The translations under genes were made by a program, and so were the position numbers. Shown one piece after another: positions 1 to 7,090 of a DNA stretch of 32,771 nt (position 1 is the stretch's first letter; each line of letters starts with the position of its first letter). The DNA comes from Candidatus Gastranaerophilales bacterium (GTDB taxonomy: Bacteria; Cyanobacteriota; Vampirovibrionia; Gastranaerophilales; Gastranaerophilaceae): positions 1 through 32,771 of the forward strand of contig JAMPIM010000022.1 of NCBI GenBank assembly GCA_023662705.1, written 5' to 3'. The notes below the pieces were generated by a model. It did not search any database, was not told where the DNA came from, and saw nothing but the letters and a program-made list of their open reading frames with translations.

Positions 1-23
1 ACTCATTATGTCAATAGTTTCTT

Positions 24-54
24 AAAAGAAGAACGGTTTCCCCGTTCTTCTTTT
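24..54 (+). terminator. Intrinsic terminator or attenuator hairpin before rimP
   Basis: A perfect 13-bp stem (AAAAGAAGAACGG at 24-36 against its complement at 42-54) has a 5-nt loop and ends in a T-run. It lies 14 nt before the rimP start codon, with the ribosome-binding site GGAG at 61-64. No promoter fits between the hairpin and rimP. It either ends an upstream gene or acts as a leader attenuator for rimP-nusA. Confidence 0.8.
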
Positions 55-68
55 ATTTAAGGAGTGTT

Positions 69-551
69 ATGAAACAAGATATAAACCGCTTTGAAATCTT
101 AGAGAAAATTACACCTCTTATCGAGAATACTGCAATGCGTTACAATCTTATTCCGATTGAAATTGAATTCACAAAAGAAAACCACAGATGGTTTCTTAGA
201 ATTTATCTCTATTCTTATGAAAAAGATGTAACTCTTGATGATTGCGAAAAGGTTACAAGAAGTCTAAATGATTTTCTGGATGAACTTGTACCTGTTAAGT
301 ACTATTTAGAGGTATCTTCTCCGGGATTAGAGCGCAAATTCAAGTCTGATAAAGAATTTGTTATCTTTAAAGGCAGAAGAATCAGTTTAAAGCTTAAAAG
401 CCCGCTTGAAGGTGAAACAGAAAAGATTTTTAAAGGTGAAATCTTGGACTGGGATGAAAATGAAGGATTAAAATTCTTCCGTTTTGATGACGGAGAAGAA
501 CTTCAAATCCCAAAGGAAAACATTCAGTCCGCTAAATTATATATTGATTAA
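69..551 (+). CDS. rimP: Ribosome maturation factor RimP
   Basis: A 160-residue protein of normal RimP length. RimP is a cytoplasmic factor needed for maturation of the 30S ribosomal subunit. The N-terminal alpha/beta domain covers about residues 1-85 and contains the family signature EVSSPGLERKF near residues 81-91. The C-terminal SH3-like barrel follows, with the strand-rich stretch ILDWDENEGLKF. The ATG start is preceded by GGAG at 61-64. nusA begins 15 nt after the stop, and rimP-nusA is a conserved pair in most bacteria, so the two are almost certainly co-transcribed. Identification is firm. Confidence 0.96.
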   Translation: MKQDINRFEILEKITPLIENTAMRYNLIPIEIEFTKENHRWFLRIYLYSYEKDVTLDDCEKVTRSLNDFLDELVPVKYYLEVSSPGLERKFKSDKEFVIFKGRRISLKLKSPLEGETEKIFKGEILDWDENEGLKFFRFDDGEELQIPKENIQSAKLYID

Positions 552-566
552 AAAAGGAGATATAGA

Positions 567-1805
567 ATGATTAAAATCGGTACAGCATTATTTGAAGCTT
601 GTGAAGAGCTTGAAAGAGAACGCGGAATATCCAAAGATGTTCTGATTGCATCATTATGCGATGCAATGGTTGCAGCATATAAAAAACACATGCATGTTAA
701 AGAAGCAGCTAATATTGAAGCAATTTTAGACGAACAAACAGGTGAAATCGGTGTATTTTCAACTAAATTAGTTGTAAAAGAAGTTGAAGACCCTGAACTT
801 GAAATTTCTTTAGAAGATGCTCAGGAAATTGACGACGAAGTTGAAATCGACGACGAAGTTAAGATTGAAGTTACTCCTGACCAGTTCGGCAGAATCGCTG
901 CTCAATCAGCTAAACAGGTTATTACACAAAGAATCAGAGATGCTGAAAGAAACAATATTCTTAACGAATTTATGGAAAAGAAAGGCACTTTGACAACAGG
1001 TATTATTCAAAGAGTTGAAAACCGTAATGTTATTGTTAATATCGGTAAAACCGATGCTATTATGCCTCAAAGAGAACAAATTCCTCGTGAATACTACAAA
1101 CCTGGTAACAGAATCAGAGTATTCGTGCTTAACGTAAAAGAAACAAACAGACTTCCACAAGTTATTGTTTCTCACGCTCACGCAGAAATCGTTAGAGAAT
1201 TGTTTGAACTTGAAGTTCCTGAAATTGAAGACGGAATTGTTGAAATTAAATCAATTTCACGTGAAGCAGGTTTCAGAACCAAAATTGCTGTTTGGTCAAA
1301 TGACCCTGAAGTTGATTCAGTAGGAGCTTGTATCGGACCTCGCGGTTCAAGAATCCAAACTATCGTTGGTGAATTGAAAAACGAAAAAATTGATATCGTA
1401 AGATGGTCTCCGGATCCTGTTGAATACATTGTTAACGCAATTTCACCTGCAAGAGTTGTTTCTGTTGACATTATGACTGATGATGAAGAAACAAAAGACG
1501 CTCTTGTTGTAGTTCCTGACGATCAACTTTCATTAGCAATCGGCCGTGAAGGTCAAAACGTAAGACTTGCTCACAGATTAACCGGTTGGAAGATTGATAT
1601 CAAGAGCATTTCTCAAATGGAAAACGAAGAAGCTTCAAGAGGTGTAAATAATTATGATTATGAAGACGCACCTGAGGAAGAAGAAAGAGCTGTAGATTCA
1701 GACGAAATCAATGAAGAAATTGAAGAAGAAATGAATCAACAGGCTTATGACGAAGAAGATATTGCTGCTGAGGAAGTCGAAGAAGAAACTTCAGAAGAAG
1801 AATAA
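567..1805 (+). CDS. nusA: Transcription termination/antitermination factor NusA
   Basis: A 412-residue NusA, which binds RNA polymerase and nascent RNA to control pausing, termination and antitermination. The N-terminal polymerase-binding domain covers about residues 1-125. The S1 domain lies near 139-200 (GIIQRVENRNVIVNIGK). Two KH domains follow, with ACIGPRGSRIQ and later LAIGREGQNVRLA. The E. coli-type C-terminal acidic repeats are absent. Instead a low-complexity tail very rich in Glu and Asp fills about residues 350-412. AAGGAG precedes the ATG. A strong hairpin closes the operon, so the usual nusA-ylxR-infB continuation is missing here. Confidence 0.97.
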   Translation: MIKIGTALFEACEELERERGISKDVLIASLCDAMVAAYKKHMHVKEAANIEAILDEQTGEIGVFSTKLVVKEVEDPELEISLEDAQEIDDEVEIDDEVKIEVTPDQFGRIAAQSAKQVITQRIRDAERNNILNEFMEKKGTLTTGIIQRVENRNVIVNIGKTDAIMPQREQIPREYYKPGNRIRVFVLNVKETNRLPQVIVSHAHAEIVRELFELEVPEIEDGIVEIKSISREAGFRTKIAVWSNDPEVDSVGACIGPRGSRIQTIVGELKNEKIDIVRWSPDPVEYIVNAISPARVVSVDIMTDDEETKDALVVVPDDQLSLAIGREGQNVRLAHRLTGWKIDIKSISQMENEEASRGVNNYDYEDAPEEEERAVDSDEINEEIEEEMNQQAYDEEDIAAEEVEEETSEEE

Positions 1806-1812
1806 TAAAATT

Positions 1813-1843
1813 AAAACCCTCTGTTAATTACAGAGGGTTTTTT
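1813..1843. terminator. Two-way terminator between nusA and the receiver gene
   Basis: A 12-bp stem (AAAACCCTCTGT at 1813-1824, complement at 1830-1841) has a 5-nt loop, an A-run on the left and a T-run on the right, so it can stop transcription from both directions. The minus-strand receiver stop codon (1828-1830) lies in the loop and stem, so the terminator is embedded in the end of that gene. Confidence 0.9.
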
Positions 1844-2223
1844 AATATTTCATAAGCCTGCGGGAAATTATATGCTGTGGGCTTAGGAATACATTCGACT
1901 CCGTTTACCTCTGCTATATGTTTAATATTATAAGCTCCCGAAATTATCACAACTTTTGTATTCAAATAAGCTTTAAATCCTTTTATTTGCTCGATGAACC
2001 ATTCTCCGGCGTATTGTGGCTCAAAATCCGATTCCATTTGTAAATCTGTTATTATAATATCAAACGGGGCATTATTGTATTCCATAAGCTTGTCATAGCC
2101 CTCTCTTGCTGATTCAGCTAAAACAATTTCTGCCTCTTCGAAGATTTCAGAAACTATTTTTTTATGATATTCTCTCCAACCTTCAATATCGTCAACTATT
2201 AGGATTTTCATTTTCTTAAACAT
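1828..2223 (-). CDS. Single-domain response regulator (CheY-like receiver)
   Basis: A 131-residue protein consisting only of a receiver domain. The expected residues are present: acidic pair D11/D12 (KILIVDD), phosphoacceptor D60 (DIIITDLQM), S95 in the Thr/Ser switch position (VVIISGA) and K114 (CIPKPT). No output domain follows, so it probably acts by protein contact or in a phosphorelay. Its start overlaps the end of aroH by 16 nt, and it is the last gene of a minus-strand run that begins with a sensor kinase. That kinase is the natural partner, though this is inferred from position only. Its target is not visible. Confidence 0.85.
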   Translation of the reverse strand: MFKKMKILIVDDIEGWREYHKKIVSEIFEEAEIVLAESAREGYDKLMEYNNAPFDIIITDLQMESDFEPQYAGEWFIEQIKGFKAYLNTKVVIISGAYNIKHIAEVNGVECIPKPTAYNFPQAYEILKNPL

Positions 2224-2558
2224 TCAGCCCCATCCAAATATACAAACTCGGGAACAAAATTTTCCCCGCAATTAATTACGATTAATACTCTAAGGCATTT
2301 TGCAAGAGCTCCTTCCACATCAAGCTCATTGAAACACATCATTGCAACATCTTTCCATTTAAGATTTATTCTTGCATATTTTGCAGGAAAATCAGCATTC
2401 AAATCAGGTGTCAATGTAAAAATAACATGAGAAATATGACTGAGCTCAATTTTGTTGCGTTTAACAATCTCTGTTAAAAGCTTAATCGTAGCACTTCCGA
2501 TTGCTTCGGATGTATTTTCATCAACGGTAATTGCTCCGCGAATACCTTTTGTAATCAT
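2208..2558 (-). CDS. aroH: Chorismate mutase, AroH (Bacillus subtilis) type
   Basis: A 116-residue monofunctional AroH-fold chorismate mutase, which converts chorismate to prephenate in Phe/Tyr synthesis. It aligns by eye with B. subtilis AroH. The catalytic positions fall almost on the same numbers: R7 (KGIRGA), E78 (CFNELDVEG), R90 (CLRVLI) and Y107 (FVYLDGA). The FTLTPDLNADFPAKYAR block is also typical. The gene overlaps the downstream receiver by 16 nt and starts 8 nt after the NUDIX gene stops, so it is translated within a signalling operon rather than beside other aromatic-pathway genes. aroQ and aroE are elsewhere in the window. Confidence 0.93.
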   Translation of the reverse strand: MITKGIRGAITVDENTSEAIGSATIKLLTEIVKRNKIELSHISHVIFTLTPDLNADFPAKYARINLKWKDVAMMCFNELDVEGALAKCLRVLIVINCGENFVPEFVYLDGAECLRK

Positions 2559-2566
2559 AACTTCTC

Positions 2567-3103
2567 CTATAAATAAAATAATACTGCCAGAGTTTGAGCG
2601 GTTAAAAGATAACCCTCATTTTCTTTTTGTTTAAGCCAATTTTTAATTTCAGATTTCTTAACCCAAATTCTGTCAACAATTACCCCGCCATCACTTACTG
2701 GTGGGTAAATACATTCTTTATCGTTGATTTTTGCTATTGCAAGAGTTACTGTTTCAGAAACACAACCTGCTGAACTGGCAACATTTCTTGCGACAATATT
2801 AATCTCATCCGCAACAAGTCCTGCTTCCTCTTTTAACTCGGCTTTTATTGCATCTTCAAGACTTTCACCTGCACGTTCATCGCCAACCAAACCTGCGGGT
2901 ACTGCTATTGAATATTTACCCCTGTTTTCAGCTTGTAAAGGCGGACGCTCTTCTATGAGAAATAATACCTCGTCCTCTGTTTCAGGCAGAATTACCACAA
3001 CATCAGAAGCATTGGGTCTGTGTGCATAAACCCATTCATTACCGCTTTTTGACGGAGTACTTTTTAGTTGTAAATATTTTGTATTATATAAAACTTTGCT
3101 CAT
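2567..3103 (-). CDS. NUDIX hydrolase, ADP-ribose pyrophosphatase-like
   Basis: A 178-residue NUDIX-fold hydrolase. The NUDIX box begins at GDERAGE and continues to AELKEEAGL, matching Gx5Ex7REUxEExGU except that the usual Arg before the first catalytic Glu is Ala. The metal-binding EE pair is intact, so activity remains plausible. The upstream region (LFLIEERPPLQAENRG) and the overall length resemble ADP-ribose or nucleoside-diphosphate-sugar pyrophosphatases, but the substrate cannot be read from sequence. The start overlaps the end of the sensor kinase gene by 20 nt, which implies translational coupling. Confidence 0.85.
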   Translation of the reverse strand: MSKVLYNTKYLQLKSTPSKSGNEWVYAHRPNASDVVVILPETEDEVLFLIEERPPLQAENRGKYSIAVPAGLVGDERAGESLEDAIKAELKEEAGLVADEINIVARNVASSAGCVSETVTLAIAKINDKECIYPPVSDGGVIVDRIWVKKSEIKNWLKQKENEGYLLTAQTLAVLFYL

Positions 3104-4421
3104 ATTTAGTTACAGGAATCTTAACACAAAATTCCGTGTATTCTCCTTCTACACTGTCTACCGTTAAATCACCGTTATGCGCTTTTGTTATTTGTTGAGA
3201 CAAGTATAATCCAAGCCCTGTGCCGATTTTACGAAATTTTTTCTCCGCTGAATAGTATTTATTAAATATTTTATCAATATCGCGCTGAGAAATACCTGCT
3301 CCGTGGTCTTTAACTTTGATTACAACATAGTCGGGAATTTCTCCGATTGTAATTTCAATAGGTGATTTAGGTTCACCATATAAAATAGCATTTTGTATAA
3401 GGTTTTTCATAACCCTTTTTAACTGAAACCTGTCAGCAAGCACTCTAATGTCCCTATCTTGGATAAATTTGAGTTTATTTCCTGTTTTAAGCGCAATTGG
3501 TGACATTTCTTCAATAACTTCAGTTATAAAAGACTTAAGCATAACATTTTCTTTATAAATCTTAAGCTTACCTATTTTGTATGTTTCCAGAACTGTTTGA
3601 ACAAGTTCTAACAAATCCCTGTTAGAGGTTTGCATATTTTTAAGGGCAAGACGCTGTTTTTCGCTTATTTCACCAAAACTTTCGTTTAGAAATAACTCAA
3701 TCATATTGGTTTCTGCAACAATCGGAACTTTTAAATCGTGGGTTAGTGTCGCAACAAAGTCTTCTTTTAAGCTTTCAAGCTCTTTCTGGTCTGTAATATT
3801 TTTTATAATAACAATATGGCGATTTTTTTTGTCTTCAATTTTTAGAGCAACAGAACTCGCAGTAAAGTTTGACGATTTATCATTAATAATAACGATTTCG
3901 TCATTTTTAAGAGTTGAAATAGGTTTTCCTTTAGGAGTTTCTATATATTCTGCAATAAGCTTTCCTATTAAATCTTTACCTTCAACTCCCAACCATTGAG
4001 CAGCCAGAGGAGTGGTTCTCAAAATTTTTCCATGCTCATCTATAATAACAAGTCCATCAGATAAAGAATTAATAGTTGCTTCCAGAATCTTATTCTGTTT
4101 TGCAAGTTCGTTTTGATACTCAACAATCATTGTTTCTCTGTCATGCAGGGTTTCAATCATTCTGTTAAGACTCTCGGTCAGATGTTCAGAATCGGGAATA
4201 TCGATATTTTTGATTTTCTTTGATAAATCCCCATAACGAATTGAATTGACTGTTTTTGTAACATCACCTAAATAATCATTAAGTTTATTCCATCTTTTTT
4301 TTGTACCCCTTACTACATAAAAAAGATAACCCATTATTGCAAGTATAAACAGCATTAGAAGCGTATAATACTCATTCCCTGAAAACTGCAAAATATCCAA
4401 AAGCATGCTCCATATAGTCAT
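3084..4421 (-). CDS. Membrane-bound sensor histidine kinase (HAMP-like, PAS, HisKA, HATPase)
   Basis: A 445-residue kinase. One transmembrane helix (about residues 18-37) is followed by a HAMP-like linker, a PAS domain (about 112-210), the phosphorylated H-box LTHDLKVP with H228, and an ATP-binding domain. The ATP domain has an N-box (LIQNAILYG, N344), a G1 box (VKDHGAGI, D372) and a G2 box (GTGLGL at 400-405). All catalytic motifs look intact. There is almost no extracytoplasmic part, so the signal is probably sensed in the membrane or by the PAS domain. The ATG at 4421 has no clear Shine-Dalgarno and lies close to a candidate -10, giving a very short leader. It heads the run kinase, NUDIX, aroH, receiver. 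Confidence 0.93.
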   Translation of the reverse strand: MTIWSMLLDILQFSGNEYYTLLMLFILAIMGYLFYVVRGTKKRWNKLNDYLGDVTKTVNSIRYGDLSKKIKNIDIPDSEHLTESLNRMIETLHDRETMIVEYQNELAKQNKILEATINSLSDGLVIIDEHGKILRTTPLAAQWLGVEGKDLIGKLIAEYIETPKGKPISTLKNDEIVIINDKSSNFTASSVALKIEDKKNRHIVIIKNITDQKELESLKEDFVATLTHDLKVPIVAETNMIELFLNESFGEISEKQRLALKNMQTSNRDLLELVQTVLETYKIGKLKIYKENVMLKSFITEVIEEMSPIALKTGNKLKFIQDRDIRVLADRFQLKRVMKNLIQNAILYGEPKSPIEITIGEIPDYVVIKVKDHGAGISQRDIDKIFNKYYSAEKKFRKIGTGLGLYLSQQITKAHNGDLTVDSVEGEYTEFCVKIPVTKYEQSFI

Positions 4422-4433
4422 TTTAAAATTTTA

Positions 4434-4446
4434 TGATATAATTATA
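4434..4446. promoter_or_regulatory. Overlapping divergent -10 elements between the kinase gene and fliO
   Basis: The 10-bp palindrome TATAATTATA at 4437-4446 gives a consensus TATAAT on the plus strand (4437-4442, preceded by TGA for an extended -10) and another on the minus strand (4446-4441). Each points at the nearer gene: fliO (ATG 4469) and the kinase (ATG 4421). No strong -35 is seen on either side. Confidence 0.6.
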
Positions 4447-4468
4447 CTGGAAACTGGGTTGTTAGTAA

Positions 4469-5257
4469 ATGAGTAAGATTTTAAAATATGCTTTAGGAGT
4501 TGCAGCACTGCTTAATACAGCAGCATGTTATGCTGTAGAAAAATTCGATGTACTGCCTGATTTACCTGACCCGTTAGCTTATGCAGTTCCTCCGGCAGAA
4601 GCAGCATCTGTAACAGGAAATGTCAGCAGTTCGGTTTTAGGAGCACAATCTATCGGCAGCGAACCTAGCATGGTATCTGTAGTTTTATCATTAATTTTTG
4701 TGGTTTTATTAATTTATCTTACAGGAATTATTTATGCAAAACTTAACAAAGTCGGTTTCAAAACTTTAAAAAGACAACAGGGAGATTTTGCAAAATCTCA
4801 TGTTTCTGTAGTTTCGACTACCCAGTTAGGAAATAATAAGACACTTCATGTTGTTGAATTAGACGGAAAAAGAATGCTTATCGGAGCTTCTTCTTCAACT
4901 ATTCAGTTAATTAAGGATTTGGGTTCAATTCATAACGCTGAATTTGATGAAGAATATTCACATATCGAAATTCCTAATATTAAGATTCCAAAGATTGAAA
5001 TACCTAAAATCGAAATTCCGTCAATCGGTTTTACAAAATTAAAAACCCAGACTCATAAGAATATAGAAGAGCTTGCGCAAGAACAGGAAGAAGAAACAGC
5101 TTCATTTGAAACAAATCCTATTGAGAATGAGAACCCTGATGTAATAATAGATTCATTGTTCTCTACTCAAAATCATACTGAAGAAGTGCCTGTAGAAAAA
5201 AATGAACATTCTGTTGACCCTGATGAATATGCGCTTTATAAGAAATATCTTGGATAG
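4469..5257 (+). CDS. fliO: Flagellar biosynthesis protein FliO
   Basis: A 262-residue FliO-like protein; FliO helps assemble the FliP ring of the flagellar export gate. A signal-like N-terminus (about 1-22) precedes a short periplasmic region and one transmembrane helix (about 68-90). Then comes the cytoplasmic FliO domain (VVSTTQLGNNKTLHVVELDGK, read as two adjoining pieces around residues 114-134, then RMLIGASSSTIQLIKDLG). A five-residue repeat of the form I-x-I-P-x covers 166-185. An acidic tail ends the protein. It is longer than many FliO proteins because of the repeat and tail. fliPQR-flhB lie 3 kb downstream, which supports the call. Confidence 0.82.
   Translation: MSKILKYALGVAALLNTAACYAVEKFDVLPDLPDPLAYAVPPAEAASVTGNVSSSVLGAQSIGSEPSMVSVVLSLIFVVLLIYLTGIIYAKLNKVGFKTLKRQQGDFAKSHVSVVSTTQLGNNKTLHVVELDGKRMLIGASSSTIQLIKDLGSIHNAEFDEEYSHIEIPNIKIPKIEIPKIEIPSIGFTKLKTQTHKNIEELAQEQEEETASFETNPIENENPDVIIDSLFSTQNHTEEVPVEKNEHSVDPDEYALYKKYLG
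4964..5023 (+). repeat. Five-residue I-x-I-P-x repeat inside fliO
   Basis: Residues 166-185 of FliO read as four units (IEIPN, IKIPK, IEIPK, IEIPS), followed by a degenerate IGFTK. Each unit is 15 nt. The pattern alternates hydrophobic and charged residues with a regular proline, giving a short extended strand or interaction motif. Confidence 0.85.
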
Positions 5258-5266
5258 GAATTATTA

Positions 5267-6133
5267 ATGGAAAAGTGTGTAAAGATAGGTAATAAGCTTG
5301 TCGGAGACAATTACCCTTGTTTTATTATCGCAGAAATAGGGATTAATCATAACGGCTCTGTTGAATTAGCTAAAAAAATGATTGATTTAGCTGTTAAAGC
5401 CGGCTGTGATGCCGTTAAATTTCAAAAAAGAACTGTTGATGTAGTTTATACAAAAGAAGAACTCGCTAAAGAGCGTCAAAGTGTTTTCGGGAATACCAAC
5501 GGCGATTTAAAGCGCGGTTTGGAATTCGGATATAACGAATACTCACAAATTGACGAATACTGTAAAAAACAAGGTATTATGTGGTTTGCTTCTTGCTGGG
5601 ATGAAGCTTCGGTTGATTTTATAGACCAATTTAATGTTCCTTGCTATAAGATTGCATCAGCTTCATTAACAGATGACAATCTTTTAAAACACACTAAATT
5701 AAAAGGAAAACCAATTTTATTATCTACAGGCATGAGCACAATGGATGAAATAAGACATGCAGTTGATATTCTCGGGACTGATAATCTTGTAATTTATCAT
5801 TGTACTTCAACTTATCCGTCAAATGCAGAAGAAACCAATTTAAAAGCGATTGAAACCCTTAAACGGGAATTTGAATGTCCAATTGGTTACTCGGGACACG
5901 AAAGAGGCATAACTCCTTCTGTCCTTGCGGTTGCTCTTGGAGCATGCTCAGTAGAACGCCATATTACAACTGACAGAACAAACTGGGGCTCGGATCAGGC
6001 AGCAAGCCTTGAGATGACAGGTTTGTCACACATGGTTAGAGATATTCGTCAAGTACCTGCTCTTTTAGGAGATGGTATAAAAGTAGTTTATGATAGAGAA
6101 GTTCCTATTAAGGAGAAATTACGCAGATGTTAA
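5267..6133 (+). CDS. NeuB-family nonulosonate synthase without SAF domain
   Basis: A 288-residue TIM-barrel synthase of the NeuB family, which condenses phosphoenolpyruvate with a hexose derivative to make sialic-acid-like sugars. Motifs seen are AEIGINHNG (22-30), KFQ (51-53), STGMST (153-158), HCTSTYP (178-184), GYSGHERG with H211, and ERHIT with H232, the latter two being the expected metal ligands. Typical NeuB proteins have about 350 residues with a C-terminal SAF (antifreeze-like) domain. This one stops at EKLRRC, about where that domain would begin. AGGA at 5256-5259 serves the ATG. The next gene, a phosphatase, overlaps it by 7 nt, suggesting a synthase/phosphatase pair acting on a phosphorylated sugar. 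Confidence 0.87.
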   Translation: MEKCVKIGNKLVGDNYPCFIIAEIGINHNGSVELAKKMIDLAVKAGCDAVKFQKRTVDVVYTKEELAKERQSVFGNTNGDLKRGLEFGYNEYSQIDEYCKKQGIMWFASCWDEASVDFIDQFNVPCYKIASASLTDDNLLKHTKLKGKPILLSTGMSTMDEIRHAVDILGTDNLVIYHCTSTYPSNAEETNLKAIETLKREFECPIGYSGHERGITPSVLAVALGACSVERHITTDRTNWGSDQAASLEMTGLSHMVRDIRQVPALLGDGIKVVYDREVPIKEKLRRC

Positions 6134-6603
6134 CCTTCCCTAAAACAATAAAAATGGTTATTACTGATTTTGACGGAATTGTAACTGATAACTGTGTCTA
6201 TATCGGTGCAAACGGAGATATGAGCCGCAAACTCAATTTTAAGGATGTTATGGCTTTTTCTTTACTTAGAAAAAACGGGTATAAAATCGGAATAATTTCA
6301 GGTGAAGCAAATTCTGCAATAGAAATAATTGCTAAAAAGTTTCAGGTAGAAGAAGTTCATCAAGGCATAAGAAACAAGATTGAAGTTCTTAACTCAATTA
6401 TAGAAAAATACAATTTATCTGAAGAAGAATTTGTTTATATAGGTGATGACGTTAATGATTATGACTCTTTATGCCGCGCAAAATATTCGGTAACAGTTCC
6501 GGGTGCTGTTGAAAAAGTGAAAACCGTAGAAGGGATTCAAGTCACAGAAACAAAGAGCGGAGAAGGTGCTTTTAGAGAAGTTGTGGATGCTATTTTAAGA
6601 TAG
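6127..6603 (+). CDS. KdsC-like HAD phosphatase
   Basis: A 158-residue C0-type HAD phosphatase like KdsC and the KDN-9-phosphate phosphatases. The nucleophile motif is DFDGIVTDN near residues 14-22. ISGEANSAI supplies the second motif, and IGDDVNDYDSL supplies the metal-binding acidic residues. The C-terminal SGEGAFREVVDAIL resembles the KdsC tail. AAGGAG at 6110-6115 lies inside the end of the synthase gene, and the ATG overlaps it by 7 nt. With the synthase, this suggests removal of phosphate from a newly made 9-phosphate nonulosonate. No CMP-sugar synthetase is nearby. KDO-8-phosphate phosphatase is an alternative, but no KdsA is present here. Confidence 0.87.
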   Translation: MLTFPKTIKMVITDFDGIVTDNCVYIGANGDMSRKLNFKDVMAFSLLRKNGYKIGIISGEANSAIEIIAKKFQVEEVHQGIRNKIEVLNSIIEKYNLSEEEFVYIGDDVNDYDSLCRAKYSVTVPGAVEKVKTVEGIQVTETKSGEGAFREVVDAILR

Positions 6604-7021
6604 AAACCAGACCTTCAAGAGCCAGAAAATAACTTTTTTCACCAAATCCTGCGACTTGTGCCGCGCAAACTCCGGATAGCAATGAAGTGTGTCTGAATTC
6701 TTCTCTTGCGTGGATGTTTGTCATGTGAATTTCTATAGTCGGAATGCTTACTGCTGCAATCGCATCTCTTATTACAACACTTGTATGAGTGTATCCGCCT
6801 GCATTAATAAGAATTCCGTCATATACTCCGCGGGCATTTTGAATCTTTTCGACAATCTCACCCTCATAGTTACTCTGCCAAGGAGTAAGTTCTACATTAA
6901 GAGATTTTCCGTACTCAACAAGCTCATTTTCAATATCTTTAAGCGTCTTGTTTCCGTATTTTTCAGGTTCGCGTGTTCCGAGCATATTCAGGTTTGCACC
7001 GTTTATAAGGAGTATTTTCAT
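6590..7021 (-). CDS. aroQ: Type II 3-dehydroquinate dehydratase
   Basis: A 143-residue type II dehydroquinase, the third step of the shikimate pathway (3-dehydroquinate to 3-dehydroshikimate). Motifs are INGANLNMLGTREPEKYG (normally NGPNLNLLG, so Pro is Ala here) with the catalytic Tyr in KYG, INAGGYTHTS, EIHMTNIHAREEFRHTS with the catalytic His and Arg, and GFGEKSYFLAL. The ATG at 7021 is preferred over one at 7036 because GAAAGG (7034-7029) is then correctly spaced and the protein starts MKILLINGAN as in the family. Its last 14 nt overlap the end of the convergent phosphatase gene, and no terminator is visible between them. Confidence 0.94.
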   Translation of the reverse strand: MKILLINGANLNMLGTREPEKYGNKTLKDIENELVEYGKSLNVELTPWQSNYEGEIVEKIQNARGVYDGILINAGGYTHTSVVIRDAIAAVSIPTIEIHMTNIHAREEFRHTSLLSGVCAAQVAGFGEKSYFLALEGLVSILK

Positions 7022-7051
7022 AGTAATACCTTTCATTTTAGCTGTACTTAT

Positions 7052-7059
7052 TATACAAT
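7052..7059 (+). promoter_or_regulatory. Possible -10 for the small duplicated protein and folE2
   Basis: TATACAAT at 7052-7059 contains TACAAT, the same -10 used upstream of fliP and of the gene at 28082. The -35 region is poor, and the aroQ leader on the minus strand overlaps it. Confidence 0.4.
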
Positions 7060-7090
7060 AATTTAAAGAATAGAAGAAGTGAGGAACAAA

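Noticed and set aside
906..1471. Minus-strand reading frames opposite nusA
   Set aside because: They lack start signals and recognisable content, and lie wholly inside nusA.
4469..4534. Lipobox-like TAAC in the FliO N-terminus
   Set aside because: Position -3 is Thr rather than Leu, and the context suits an ordinary signal peptide or first helix better than a lipoprotein.
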